Shown here: piece after piece, positions 6,513-12,061 of the stretch
Position numbering within the stretch: the stretch's first letter is position 1
Layout of the letters: each line of letters starts with the position of its first letter
Assembly: GCA_034211175.1 (NCBI GenBank)
Contig: JAXHUH010000304.1
Span: 1-13,008 of the forward strand
From: JAXHUH01 sp034211175
Lineage (GTDB): Bacteria > Actinomycetota > Acidimicrobiia > Acidimicrobiales > CAIXPF01
Length of the DNA: 13,008 bases
Direction of reading: 5' to 3'
Program-made: the position numbers and the translations under genes
The notes under the pieces: generated by a model
The model's database searches: none
The model's input: only the letters and a program-made list of their open reading frames with translations
What the model was told of the DNA's origin: nothing

Positions 6513-6664
6513 GGCGCGCCCGGTCCGTCGGCGACCGGTCTCCCGGTCTCGGGCCCGGTCCGGATCGAATAAACCGGCCGGCGCGGCGGTTGCCGATGGT
6601 GGACCGTCGAGGTCGCGCTCCGGTCGTGAACCGGTGCGGCCCGCCCGCATCCAGGAGGCACGTC

Positions 6665-7459
6665 ATGGCCGACCTGACCACCGCCGAGCCGACCCCGCAG
6701 GTCGCCGAGCCGCCGGTCGTGCGGATCGAGCCGTGCGCCCGGCGGGTGCGGGTGCTCTTCGGCGGCGAGACCGTGGCCGACACGACCCGCGCCGTCTACC
6801 TGTTCGAGAAGGGCCACCTGCCGCTCTACTACGTGCCGCTCGACGACGTCCGCACCGACCTGCTCGTGGCGACCGACCACTCGACCCACTGCCCCCGCAA
6901 GGGCGACGCCCGCTACTGGAACGTCGTCGTCGGCGACCGGGTCGCCGAGAACGCGGTGTGGAACTACCCCGAGACCATCCCGACGTGCCCCGACATCACC
7001 GGGTACGTGGCGTTCTACTGGGACCGGATGGACGCCTGGTTCGAGGAGGACGAGCAGGTCCACGAGCACGCCCGCGACCCCTACCACCGGGTCGACGCGC
7101 TGCGATCCTCGCGCCACGTGCAGGTGGTCGTCGGCGGTGAGGTCGTGGCCGAGACCCGTCGGCCCGTCGTGCTGTTCGAGACGAACCTGCCGGAGCGCTA
7201 CTACATCCCCAAGGTCGACGTCCGCATGGAGCTGCTGACCCCGACCGACCACACCAGCACCTGCCCGTACAAGGGCACGTCCACCTACTGGACGGTCACC
7301 GCCGGCGACACGGTGCTCGAGAACGTGGCCTGGGCGTACCCGACCCCGATCCCCGAGTGCCCGAAGATCGAGAACCTCGTCTGCTTCTTCGACGAGAAGG
7401 TCGACGCCGTCATCGTCGACGGCGTCCCCCGCAACCGCCCGACGACCCCCTGGTCCTGA
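6665..7459 (+). CDS. Tandem DUF427 (PF04248) protein
   Basis: A 264-aa protein made of two copies of the DUF427 domain, named NTP_transf_9 in Pfam. Copy one (about 20-126) and copy two (about 145-252) can be aligned by eye: RAVYLFEKG / RPVVLFETN, YYVPLDDVRTDLL / YYIPKVDVRMELL, TDHSTHCPRKG / TDHTSTCPYKG, YWNVVVGDRVAENAVWNYP / YWTVTAGDTVLENVAWAYP. The repeated His, Cys, Lys and Trp/Tyr residues suggest a conserved pocket in each copy. There is no signal peptide or membrane segment, so it is probably cytoplasmic. The ATG has an excellent AGGAGG 6 nt upstream (6653-6658). Two-domain forms are common in actinobacteria. The reaction is not established and I do not assign one. Confidence 0.9.
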   Translation: MADLTTAEPTPQVAEPPVVRIEPCARRVRVLFGGETVADTTRAVYLFEKGHLPLYYVPLDDVRTDLLVATDHSTHCPRKGDARYWNVVVGDRVAENAVWNYPETIPTCPDITGYVAFYWDRMDAWFEEDEQVHEHARDPYHRVDALRSSRHVQVVVGGEVVAETRRPVVLFETNLPERYYIPKVDVRMELLTPTDHTSTCPYKGTSTYWTVTAGDTVLENVAWAYPTPIPECPKIENLVCFFDEKVDAVIVDGVPRNRPTTPWS

Positions 7460-7465
7460 CCGGGC

Positions 7466-7488
7466 GCCGAGCAGCGCGCCGTGCTCCG
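7466..7488 (+). terminator. Possible terminator hairpin after DUF427 gene
   Basis: CCGAGCA and TGCTCCGG can form a stem with one bulged base around the loop GCGCGCCG, starting 7 nt after the stop. There is no T-tract. It precedes the vapB promoter, which makes a transcript boundary plausible. Confidence 0.3.
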
Positions 7489-7504
7489 GGGCCGTCGATG
7501 TGGC

Positions 7505-7526
7505 GCGCTGTATGCTGCGCTGTATG
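7505..7526 (+). promoter_or_regulatory. Leaderless vapB promoter and 10-bp direct repeat
   Basis: TATGCT at 7511-7516 fits the actinobacterial -10 pattern TANNNT and ends 7 nt before the A of the vapB ATG at 7524, so transcription probably starts on the initiation codon. No Shine-Dalgarno is present, consistent with a leaderless mRNA, and there is no recognisable -35. The sequence GCGCTGTATG occurs at 7505-7514 and again at 7517-7526, a direct repeat with 12-bp period covering the -10 and the start codon. Ribbon-helix-helix antitoxins often bind short repeats over their own promoter, so this is a candidate autoregulatory operator. Confidence 0.55.
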
Positions 7527-7742
7527 TCGATCCGCACGCAGGTCTACCTGACCGACGACCAGCGGGCACGCATCGATCGGCTGGCCGACGCAGAGGGTGT
7601 CACCATGGCGGAGGTCATCCGGCGGGCGCTGGACGTCTACCTCGCTGATCAGGCGCCGGACCCGGACGCGGTCCTCGATGCGACGTTCGGGGCGCTCCCC
7701 GACGCCGCCGCGCCGCCGCGCGACGAGTGGGATCGTGGCTGA
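7524..7742 (+). CDS. vapB: VapB-like ribbon-helix-helix antitoxin
   Basis: A 72-aa antitoxin that should neutralise the PIN-domain toxin encoded next and repress the shared promoter. The N-terminal RTQVYLTDDQRARIDRLAD (4-22) forms the DNA-binding beta strand and first helix of a ribbon-helix-helix fold, followed by MAEVIRRALDVYLA. The acidic, flexible tail ending in RDEWDRG is the kind of segment that inserts into the toxin's active site. An in-frame GTG at 7500 would add eight residues, but the homology starts at ATG 7524 and the -10 position favours it. The coding region overlaps the toxin gene by 8 nt, as usual for such pairs. Confidence 0.85.
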   Translation: MSIRTQVYLTDDQRARIDRLADAEGVTMAEVIRRALDVYLADQAPDPDAVLDATFGALPDAAAPPRDEWDRG

Positions 7743-8082
7743 CGTCCTCTACGACACGGACGTGTTCATCGATCATCTGCGGAGCGCGGCCCGGCTCCGC
7801 CCGGGACGGGATCGGGTCCACTACTCCGTCGTGACCCGCGCCGAGCTCTTCGCCGGCAACTCGGCGACCGCGTTGGTCGGCGAGCTCCTGTCGCCGTTCC
7901 GTGAGCTCCCGGTCGACCGTGCGGTGGCCGAACGGGCCGGTCGGATCCGCCGCGAGCACGACGTCCGCCTCCCGGACGCGCTCATCGCCGCGACCGCGGC
8001 GGAGCACGGACTCACGGTCGTCACCCGCAACGTCTCGGACTTCGCCCGTGTCCGCGGCGTGCGGACGCGCCGTCCCCGCTGA
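7735..8082 (+). CDS. vapC: VapC-like PIN-domain ribonuclease toxin
   Basis: Toxin of a type II toxin-antitoxin pair: a metal-dependent ribonuclease of 115 aa, slightly short for the family. The acidic residues of the PIN active site are recognisable: Asp7 in LYDTDVFID, Glu37 in TRAELFAG, Asp81 in RLPDALIAATA, and Asp102 in TRNVSDFARV. All four are present, so it is predicted to be active. The start is GTG at 7735, overlapping the antitoxin's last codons by 8 nt, which gives translational coupling. VapC enzymes cut tRNAs or rRNA; the target here cannot be predicted. The frame is open further upstream inside the antitoxin, but the PIN fold begins at this start. Confidence 0.88.
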   Translation: MADVLYDTDVFIDHLRSAARLRPGRDRVHYSVVTRAELFAGNSATALVGELLSPFRELPVDRAVAERAGRIRREHDVRLPDALIAATAAEHGLTVVTRNVSDFARVRGVRTRRPR

Positions 8083-8205
8083 GCGCCGACGCCAGCGGGA
8101 TCACCCGATCGACCGTGGCGGACGCGGCGAGCGGCTGCTCGGTCGTGTGCGGTGGGAGGGCGCGCGCAGCGGCGATACCGGTGGCGGGGCGGGCAGCATG
8201 GGGGC

Positions 8206-8472
8206 GTGACGTTCAGCCAGTTCTTCGGCGGTGCGGCGAGGCAGGACATGATCCGCCGGCTGGCCGCCCATCTGCGGGCGCCGCTCGACGGTGAGCAGAT
8301 GCGATGCCCGGAGTGCGGCAGCGACGCGTTCCGTGCGTCGATGTCGCTCGACGAGCTCCAGGCCTACGACGAGGGCTACCTGCCCGGCGCCCCGTTCCTC
8401 GTCGGGATCTGCGACGACTGCGGCCACCGCGAGGAGCCGGCGTTCGACGTCGGCAACGTCGACCGGGACTGA
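8206..8472 (+). CDS. Small zinc-ribbon protein of unknown function
   Basis: An 88-aa protein with two CxxC knuckles, Cys34/Cys37 in MRCPECGSDAF and Cys69/Cys72 in GICDDCGHREE, separated by 31 residues. This is a typical single zinc-ribbon arrangement. The N-terminal 30 residues (FFGGAARQDMIRRLAAHLR) look helical. The strict codon bias and paired cysteines support a real gene, but I do not recognise a family. The chosen start is GTG at 8206; GTG at 8152 in the same frame would add 18 Arg/Gly-rich residues that look like non-coding translation. It lies 123 nt after vapC on the same strand, and a C homopolymer follows. The role might be nucleic-acid or protein binding. Confidence 0.6.
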   Translation: MTFSQFFGGAARQDMIRRLAAHLRAPLDGEQMRCPECGSDAFRASMSLDELQAYDEGYLPGAPFLVGICDDCGHREEPAFDVGNVDRD

Positions 8473-8500
8473 GCGCACGATCGGGCCGGTCCGAGCGAGT

Positions 8501-8517
8501 CCCCCCCCCCCCCCCCC
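8501..8517. repeat. 17-base C homopolymer
   Basis: Seventeen consecutive C residues lie in the 183-nt gap between the zinc-ribbon gene and the PrmC-like gene. A tract this long is outside what base composition alone would produce and is expected to be unstable in length. It is 28 nt after one stop codon and 138 nt before the next start. Confidence 0.95.
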
Positions 8518-8526
8518 AGGTCACGC

Positions 8527-8585
8527 GCCCGTGGAGCTGAGGCGGCTTGCCGGACGTGCCGTCGAACGCCAGCTCGTCCACGGGC
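8527..8585. repeat. Inverted repeat next to the C tract
   Basis: GCCCGTGGA (8527-8535) and TCCACGGGC (8577-8585) are a perfect 9-bp inverted pair with a 41-nt spacer, starting 10 nt after the C homopolymer. It could be a long-loop transcript hairpin or an operator, or chance in GC-rich DNA. No other signal was found in 8473-8655. Confidence 0.35.
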
Positions 8586-8655
8586 AGGCGCGCCGGATTC
8601 GTCGGGAAGGCCCTCGCCGGGTAGCCGACGCCGACCGGGCGGCCAGACTTGATCC

Positions 8656-9426
8656 GTGCTCGCCGATCCCCGCCTCCGCTCCGAGGTCACCGCCCGCCTC
8701 GCCGCGGCCGGGTGTGTCGACCCGGAGGGGGAGGCCGACGAGCTCCTCGCCGCCGCAACGGACCGTGACCAGCTCGACGGGTGGCTGTCGCGGCGGGAGG
8801 AGGGGGAGCCACCGGCGTGGATCACCGGCACGGCCGTGTTCTGCGGCCGCCGGCTCCGGGTCGATCCCGGGGTGTACGTCCCCCGGCCCCAGTCCGAGGA
8901 GCTGGCCCGCCGGGCCGCTGCCGTGCTCCCATCGAACGGCCGGGCGCTCGACCTGTGCTGCGGCTCGGGGGCGCTCGCCGCCCACCTCGTCGCCGCCGTG
9001 CCGTCGGCCACGGTGATCGCGGTCGACCTCGATCCGCGGGCGATCCGCTGCGCCCGCAGCAACGGCCTGGCTGCGATCCGGGGCGACCTGGCCGAGGCGG
9101 TGATCGAGGCGCCGGTGTTCGACGTCATCTGCGCGGTGGCGCCGTACGTGCCGACCGACGCCGTGCGGTTCCTCCCCGGCGACGTCCAGCGCCACGAGCC
9201 CCGGCTCGCACTCGACGGGGGTGCCGACGGGCTCGACCCGACCCGCCGCATCGTCGACGCCGCGGCCCGCCGGCTCCGCCCGGGCGGCTGGCTCCTCGCC
9301 GAGCTCGGCGCCGACCAGGACGACACCCTCGCACCGGCCCTCGCCGCCGACTTCGAGGAGCTCACCCCCTGGTACGACGAGGACGGAGACCTCCGGGGCC
9401 TCTCAGCCCGGAGAGCGCCCGGGTGA
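8656..9426 (+). CDS. PrmC/HemK-family N5-glutamine methyltransferase-like protein
   Basis: Predicted S-adenosylmethionine-dependent methyltransferase of 256 aa, related to PrmC, which methylates the GGQ glutamine of release factors. The short N-terminal helical domain ends in GEPPAWITG (50-58), then VDPGVYVPRPQSEE (69-82) matches the PrmC linker 'PRPeTE'. Motif I is ALDLCCGSGAL (97-107), VDLDPRAI (123-130) is motif II, and HEPRLALDGGADGLD (180-194) is a PrmC hallmark. The substrate-binding NPPY motif is instead VAPY (161-164). Actinobacteria carry a second, divergent 'putative N5-glutamine methyltransferase' with NAPY at this place, which this most resembles; here even the Asn is lost. It is therefore probably a paralogue rather than the housekeeping PrmC, and the substrate is unsure. 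The GTG start lacks a clear ribosome binding site. Confidence 0.8.
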   Translation: MLADPRLRSEVTARLAAAGCVDPEGEADELLAAATDRDQLDGWLSRREEGEPPAWITGTAVFCGRRLRVDPGVYVPRPQSEELARRAAAVLPSNGRALDLCCGSGALAAHLVAAVPSATVIAVDLDPRAIRCARSNGLAAIRGDLAEAVIEAPVFDVICAVAPYVPTDAVRFLPGDVQRHEPRLALDGGADGLDPTRRIVDAAARRLRPGGWLLAELGADQDDTLAPALAADFEELTPWYDEDGDLRGLSARRAPG

Positions 9427-9454
9427 CTCCCGCAGCCGGCGTCCCTGTGCTCGG

Positions 9455-9485
9455 CTGGCCGGCGACCTCCCGGCCGGTCGGCCAG
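9455..9485 (+). terminator. Candidate terminator hairpin after PrmC-like gene
   Basis: About 30 nt after the stop, GGCCGG (9457-9462) pairs with CCGGCC (9470-9475) over a 7-nt loop. An alternative longer pairing joins CTGGCCG (9455-9461) with CGGCCAG (9479-9485). No T-tract follows. The two mutually exclusive pairings are typical of GC-rich repeats, so this is a modest call. Confidence 0.35.
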
Positions 9486-9553
9486 TGACCCGACGAGGTG
9501 AAGGGATCGGCGACATCCGCCCCGTTCGATCGACGGTCTTTCGGCCCTCCCGA

Positions 9554-9584
9554 GCCAACTAGCCGAACGGCTACTTTCGTTGGC
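9554..9584. promoter_or_regulatory. Candidate promoter with nested palindromic operator for the KstD-like gene
   Basis: TAGCCG-AA-CGGCTA (9560-9573) is a perfect 6-bp inverted repeat, nested inside GCCAAC (9554-9559) and GTTGGC (9579-9584). TACTTT at 9572-9577, overlapping the right arm, fits a TANNNT -10 and would start transcription near 9584, giving a 5' leader of about 77 nt. No -35 is evident. A dyad over the -10 is the usual geometry for a TetR-type repressor site. It does not match the KstR consensus (TNNAACNNGTTNNA) that I recall. Confidence 0.45.
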
Positions 9585-9592
9585 GTGTCGCT

Positions 9593-9622
9593 GCGGGCGC
9601 CGCCTCCGGTAGCGGCGCCCGC
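9593..9622 (+). promoter_or_regulatory. Strong 5'-leader hairpin of the KstD-like gene
   Basis: GCGGGCGCCGC (9593-9603) and GCGGCGCCCGC (9612-9622) form a perfect 11-bp stem with loop CTCCGGTA, ending 28 nt before the ribosome binding site GGGAGGA (9651-9657). With no T-tract it is more likely an mRNA stabiliser or leader structure than a terminator, but a role as the terminator of an upstream transcript is not excluded. Confidence 0.5.
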
Positions 9623-9660
9623 GAGCGGCACGCGCTCCGCGCAACCAACCGGGAGGAACG

Positions 9661-11322
9661 ATGACGCAGTGGGACGAGACCGTCGACGTGCTGGTCGTCG
9701 GCTCCGGTGCCGCCGGGCTCGCGGCCGCCATGACGGCCGGCGACGCCGGCCTGTCGGTCCTGGTCCTCGAGAGCACCGACCGGTGGGGCGGGAGCACGTC
9801 CATGTCGGGCGGCGGGATGTGGTTGCCGAACAACCCGCTCATGGCCCGCGACGGCGCCGGCGACTCGCGGGACGAGGCACTCGCCTACCTCGAGGCCACG
9901 GTCGGTGACGCCGGCCCGGCCACGTCCGCGGCGCGCAAGGAGGCGTTCGTCGACACGATCGGCGAGTGGGTGGAGCTGGCGGAACGGCTCGGCGTGCGCT
10001 TCGCCCGGGCCACCGACTACCCCGACTACTACCCCGAGCGCGACGGCGGCAAGATCGGCCGGGCGCTCGAGGTCGAGCCGTTCGACCGCAACCGCATCGG
10101 TCCGTGGTGGGACAGCGCCCGGGCCGCGTCCGACGGGGTACCGCTGCCGGCCAAGACCGACGACTTCTGGCTCCTGTCCCGTGCCTGGTCGTCGCCGAGC
10201 GGGTTCGTACGGGGCGCCCGCTTCGTCGGGCGGACGGTGGTGGGCCTGGCCCGACGCCAGAAGCTCGTCGGCATGGGCGGCGCGCTGACCGGCGCGCTGC
10301 TCGATGTCGTCCTCGGTCAGGGCGGGCGGCTCTGGCTGTCGTCGCCGGCCACCGAGCTCGTCGTCGAGGACGGACGGGTCGTCGGTGCCGTCGTCCGGCG
10401 GGATCGCCAGGAACGCTCCGTCCGAGTGCGCGCCACCCGGGGCGTCGTGCTCGCCGGCGGCGGGTTCGCCCACCGCACGGAGTGGCGCGAGAAGTACCAC
10501 GGCATCGACGGGTACTCGTCCGCCAACGAGGGCGACCTCGGCACACCGATCGAGATCGCCCAGGACCTCGGCGCGGCGGTCGCGCTCATGGACGACGCCT
10601 GGTGGGGTGCCTCGATCCCCGCGCCCGACGACGAGCACGCACCGGCGTTCCTGGTCGGTGAGCGCTCCTACCCGTACACGATCATCGTCGACGCCCGAGG
10701 GGAGCGGTTCGCCAACGAGTCGGCGTCGTACGTGGACCTCGGCCATCACATGCTCGAGCACTCGGCCACGGTCGACGGCCCGTACTGGATGATCGCCGAC
10801 GCCCGCCACGGGCGGCGCTACCTCCGCAGCTTCGCGATCATGCCCGGCCTGACCAAGGCGCTGCGCGCCGCCGGCCTCATCCGCACGGAGCCCACCCTCG
10901 CCGAGTTGGCATCGGCCATCGGCGTCGATCCTGGCCGGCTCGCGGCGACGGTCGAGCGGTTCAACGGCCTCGCCCGGACCGGTGTCGACCACGACTTCGG
11001 TCGCGGCAGCTCGGCGTACGACCGCTACTACGGCGACCCGCTCGTCCACCCCAACCCGAACCTCGGCCCACTCGAGCGCGGCCCGTTCACGGCCATCCAG
11101 CTCGTGCCCGGTGACCTCGGCACCAAGGGCGGGCTGCTCACCGACGAGGACGCCCGGGTGCTGAGCGAGGACGGCAGCCCCATCGCCGGGCTGTACGCCT
11201 CCGGCAACAACGCCGCGTCGGTCATGGGCCACACCTACCCGGGCCCCGGTTCGACCCTCGGCCCCGCCGTGGTCTTCGGCCACCGCGCCGCCCGCCACCT
11301 GGCCACCCAACCGGCGGGCTGA
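9661..11322 (+). CDS. FAD-dependent 3-ketosteroid dehydrogenase (KstD)-like flavoprotein
   Basis: A 553-aa flavoprotein of the fumarate reductase/succinate dehydrogenase-like FAD superfamily, closest to 3-oxosteroid delta-1-dehydrogenases that introduce a double bond in ring A during sterol catabolism. The FAD dinucleotide fold is at the N-terminus (VLVVGSGAAGLAAAMTAGDAG, 10-30), followed by WGGSTSMSGGGMWLPNN (42-58). The C-terminus carries GDLGTKGG and a NNAASVMGHTYPGPG segment with Tyr526 and Gly530, equivalent to the catalytic Tyr487 and Gly491 of Rhodococcus KstD1. Tyr-rich DYPDYYPE (119-126) fits the Tyr119 region, and NESASYVD the third catalytic Tyr region. Length agrees with KstD and with the related 4-dehydrogenases and TesI-like paralogues, so the exact substrate is uncertain. 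The ATG has an excellent GGGAGGA 3 nt upstream. No other steroid genes are nearby; it is convergent with the following regulator. Confidence 0.85.
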   Translation: MTQWDETVDVLVVGSGAAGLAAAMTAGDAGLSVLVLESTDRWGGSTSMSGGGMWLPNNPLMARDGAGDSRDEALAYLEATVGDAGPATSAARKEAFVDTIGEWVELAERLGVRFARATDYPDYYPERDGGKIGRALEVEPFDRNRIGPWWDSARAASDGVPLPAKTDDFWLLSRAWSSPSGFVRGARFVGRTVVGLARRQKLVGMGGALTGALLDVVLGQGGRLWLSSPATELVVEDGRVVGAVVRRDRQERSVRVRATRGVVLAGGGFAHRTEWREKYHGIDGYSSANEGDLGTPIEIAQDLGAAVALMDDAWWGASIPAPDDEHAPAFLVGERSYPYTIIVDARGERFANESASYVDLGHHMLEHSATVDGPYWMIADARHGRRYLRSFAIMPGLTKALRAAGLIRTEPTLAELASAIGVDPGRLAATVERFNGLARTGVDHDFGRGSSAYDRYYGDPLVHPNPNLGPLERGPFTAIQLVPGDLGTKGGLLTDEDARVLSEDGSPIAGLYASGNNAASVMGHTYPGPGSTLGPAVVFGHRAARHLATQPAG

Positions 11323-11357
11323 GCGCCGCCTCGGAGCGTTCGATCGGCTCCCGGCGC
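11323..11357. terminator. Candidate convergent terminator
   Basis: GCGCCG (11323-11328) pairs with CGGCGC (11352-11357), and GGAGC (11333-11337) with GCTCC (11347-11351), giving an interrupted stem with a CCTC bulge and a 9-nt loop. It begins immediately after the flavoprotein's stop and lies 14 nt before the stop of the minus-strand regulator, a suitable place for a bidirectional terminator. There is no T-tract. Confidence 0.4.
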
Positions 11358-11371
11358 GGTGCGGCCCCCGC

Positions 11372-12061
11372 TCAGCCCCGGGAGCCGGGAACGACCAGGC
11401 CGGACTCGTACGCGGCGATGACCGCCTGGGTTCGGTCCCGCAGCCCCAGCTTGTTGAGGATCCGACTGACGTGGGTCTTCACCGTCTCCTCGGTGACGAC
11501 CAGGTCGGACGCGATCTCGCGGTTGGAGAGACCGTCGGCCAACAGGCGCAGCACGTGGGTCTCCCGTGTGGTGAGCGCGCCGAGCGCGGCGGGCGGGGGT
11601 TCCTGCGGGGCTCCCGGCCGCATGGACGCGAACTCGCTGATCAGCCGCCGGGTGACCGCTGGAGCGAGGAGCGCGTCGCCGGCCGCCACGACCCGCACGG
11701 CGTCGAAGAGGCGTTCGGCGGTGACGTCCTTCAGCAGGAAGCCGCTGGCCCCGGCGCGCAGGGCGTCGTAGACGTACTCGTCGAGGTCGAACGTGGTCAG
11801 GATCAGCACCCGCGGCCGGCCCGGGTCCCCGGCGCTGAGCCGCCGGGTCGCCTCGATCCCGTCCATGCGGGGCATGCGCACGTCCATCAGCACGACATCG
11901 GGGTCGTGCTCCGTCGCGACGCGAACGGCATCGACGCCATCGGCCGCGGTGGCGACGACACGAAGGTCGGGCTGGGTGTCGATCAGCGCCGCGAACCCGG
12001 CGCGCACCGTCTCCTGGTCGTCGGCGATCGCGACGCGGACCGCCCCGGTCGCCGCGCTCAT
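11372..12061 (-). CDS. NarL/LuxR-family response regulator
   Basis: DNA-binding response regulator of 229 aa. The receiver domain has the acidic pair Asp14/Asp15, phospho-acceptor Asp60 in VVLMDVRMP, Thr89/Thr90 and Lys111. A Pro-rich linker (about 146-160) joins the LuxR-type helix-turn-helix, starting at LTTRETHVL (163-171) and including NREIASDLVVTEETVKTHV and KLGLRDRTQAVI. It shares with the other regulator in the window the segment VAAGDAL-APAVTRRLI, so the two are recognisable paralogues. The ATG overlaps the kinase stop as ATGA, showing an operon in kinase-then-regulator order. Target genes are unknown; the convergent flavoprotein is not necessarily one. Confidence 0.93.
   Translation of the reverse strand: MSAATGAVRVAIADDQETVRAGFAALIDTQPDLRVVATAADGVDAVRVATEHDPDVVLMDVRMPRMDGIEATRRLSAGDPGRPRVLILTTFDLDEYVYDALRAGASGFLLKDVTAERLFDAVRVVAAGDALLAPAVTRRLISEFASMRPGAPQEPPPAALGALTTRETHVLRLLADGLSNREIASDLVVTEETVKTHVSRILNKLGLRDRTQAVIAAYESGLVVPGSRG

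Noticed and set aside
6513..6664. Promoter around GAATAAAC before the DUF427 gene
   Set aside because: The only AT-rich patch (about 6568-6577) resembles a -10 weakly and has no -35; repeated CCGGTC words around it are compatible with chance.
8521..8650. Minus-strand peptide reading PARLPVDELAFDGTSGKPPQLHG beside the C tract, as a gene remnant
   Set aside because: It looks protein-like over about 30 residues, but has no start, no recognisable family, and overlaps the upstream region and start of the PrmC-like gene.
8376..9842. Minus-strand open frame of 488 codons over the PrmC-like gene
   Set aside because: Low-complexity Ser/Arg/Ala composition and spanning several plus-strand features including the C tract; a composition artefact.
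9571..11310. Minus-strand open frame of 579 codons opposite the KstD-like gene
   Set aside because: It mirrors the flavoprotein codons, has no recognisable domain, and the plus-strand frame has clear FAD and catalytic motifs.
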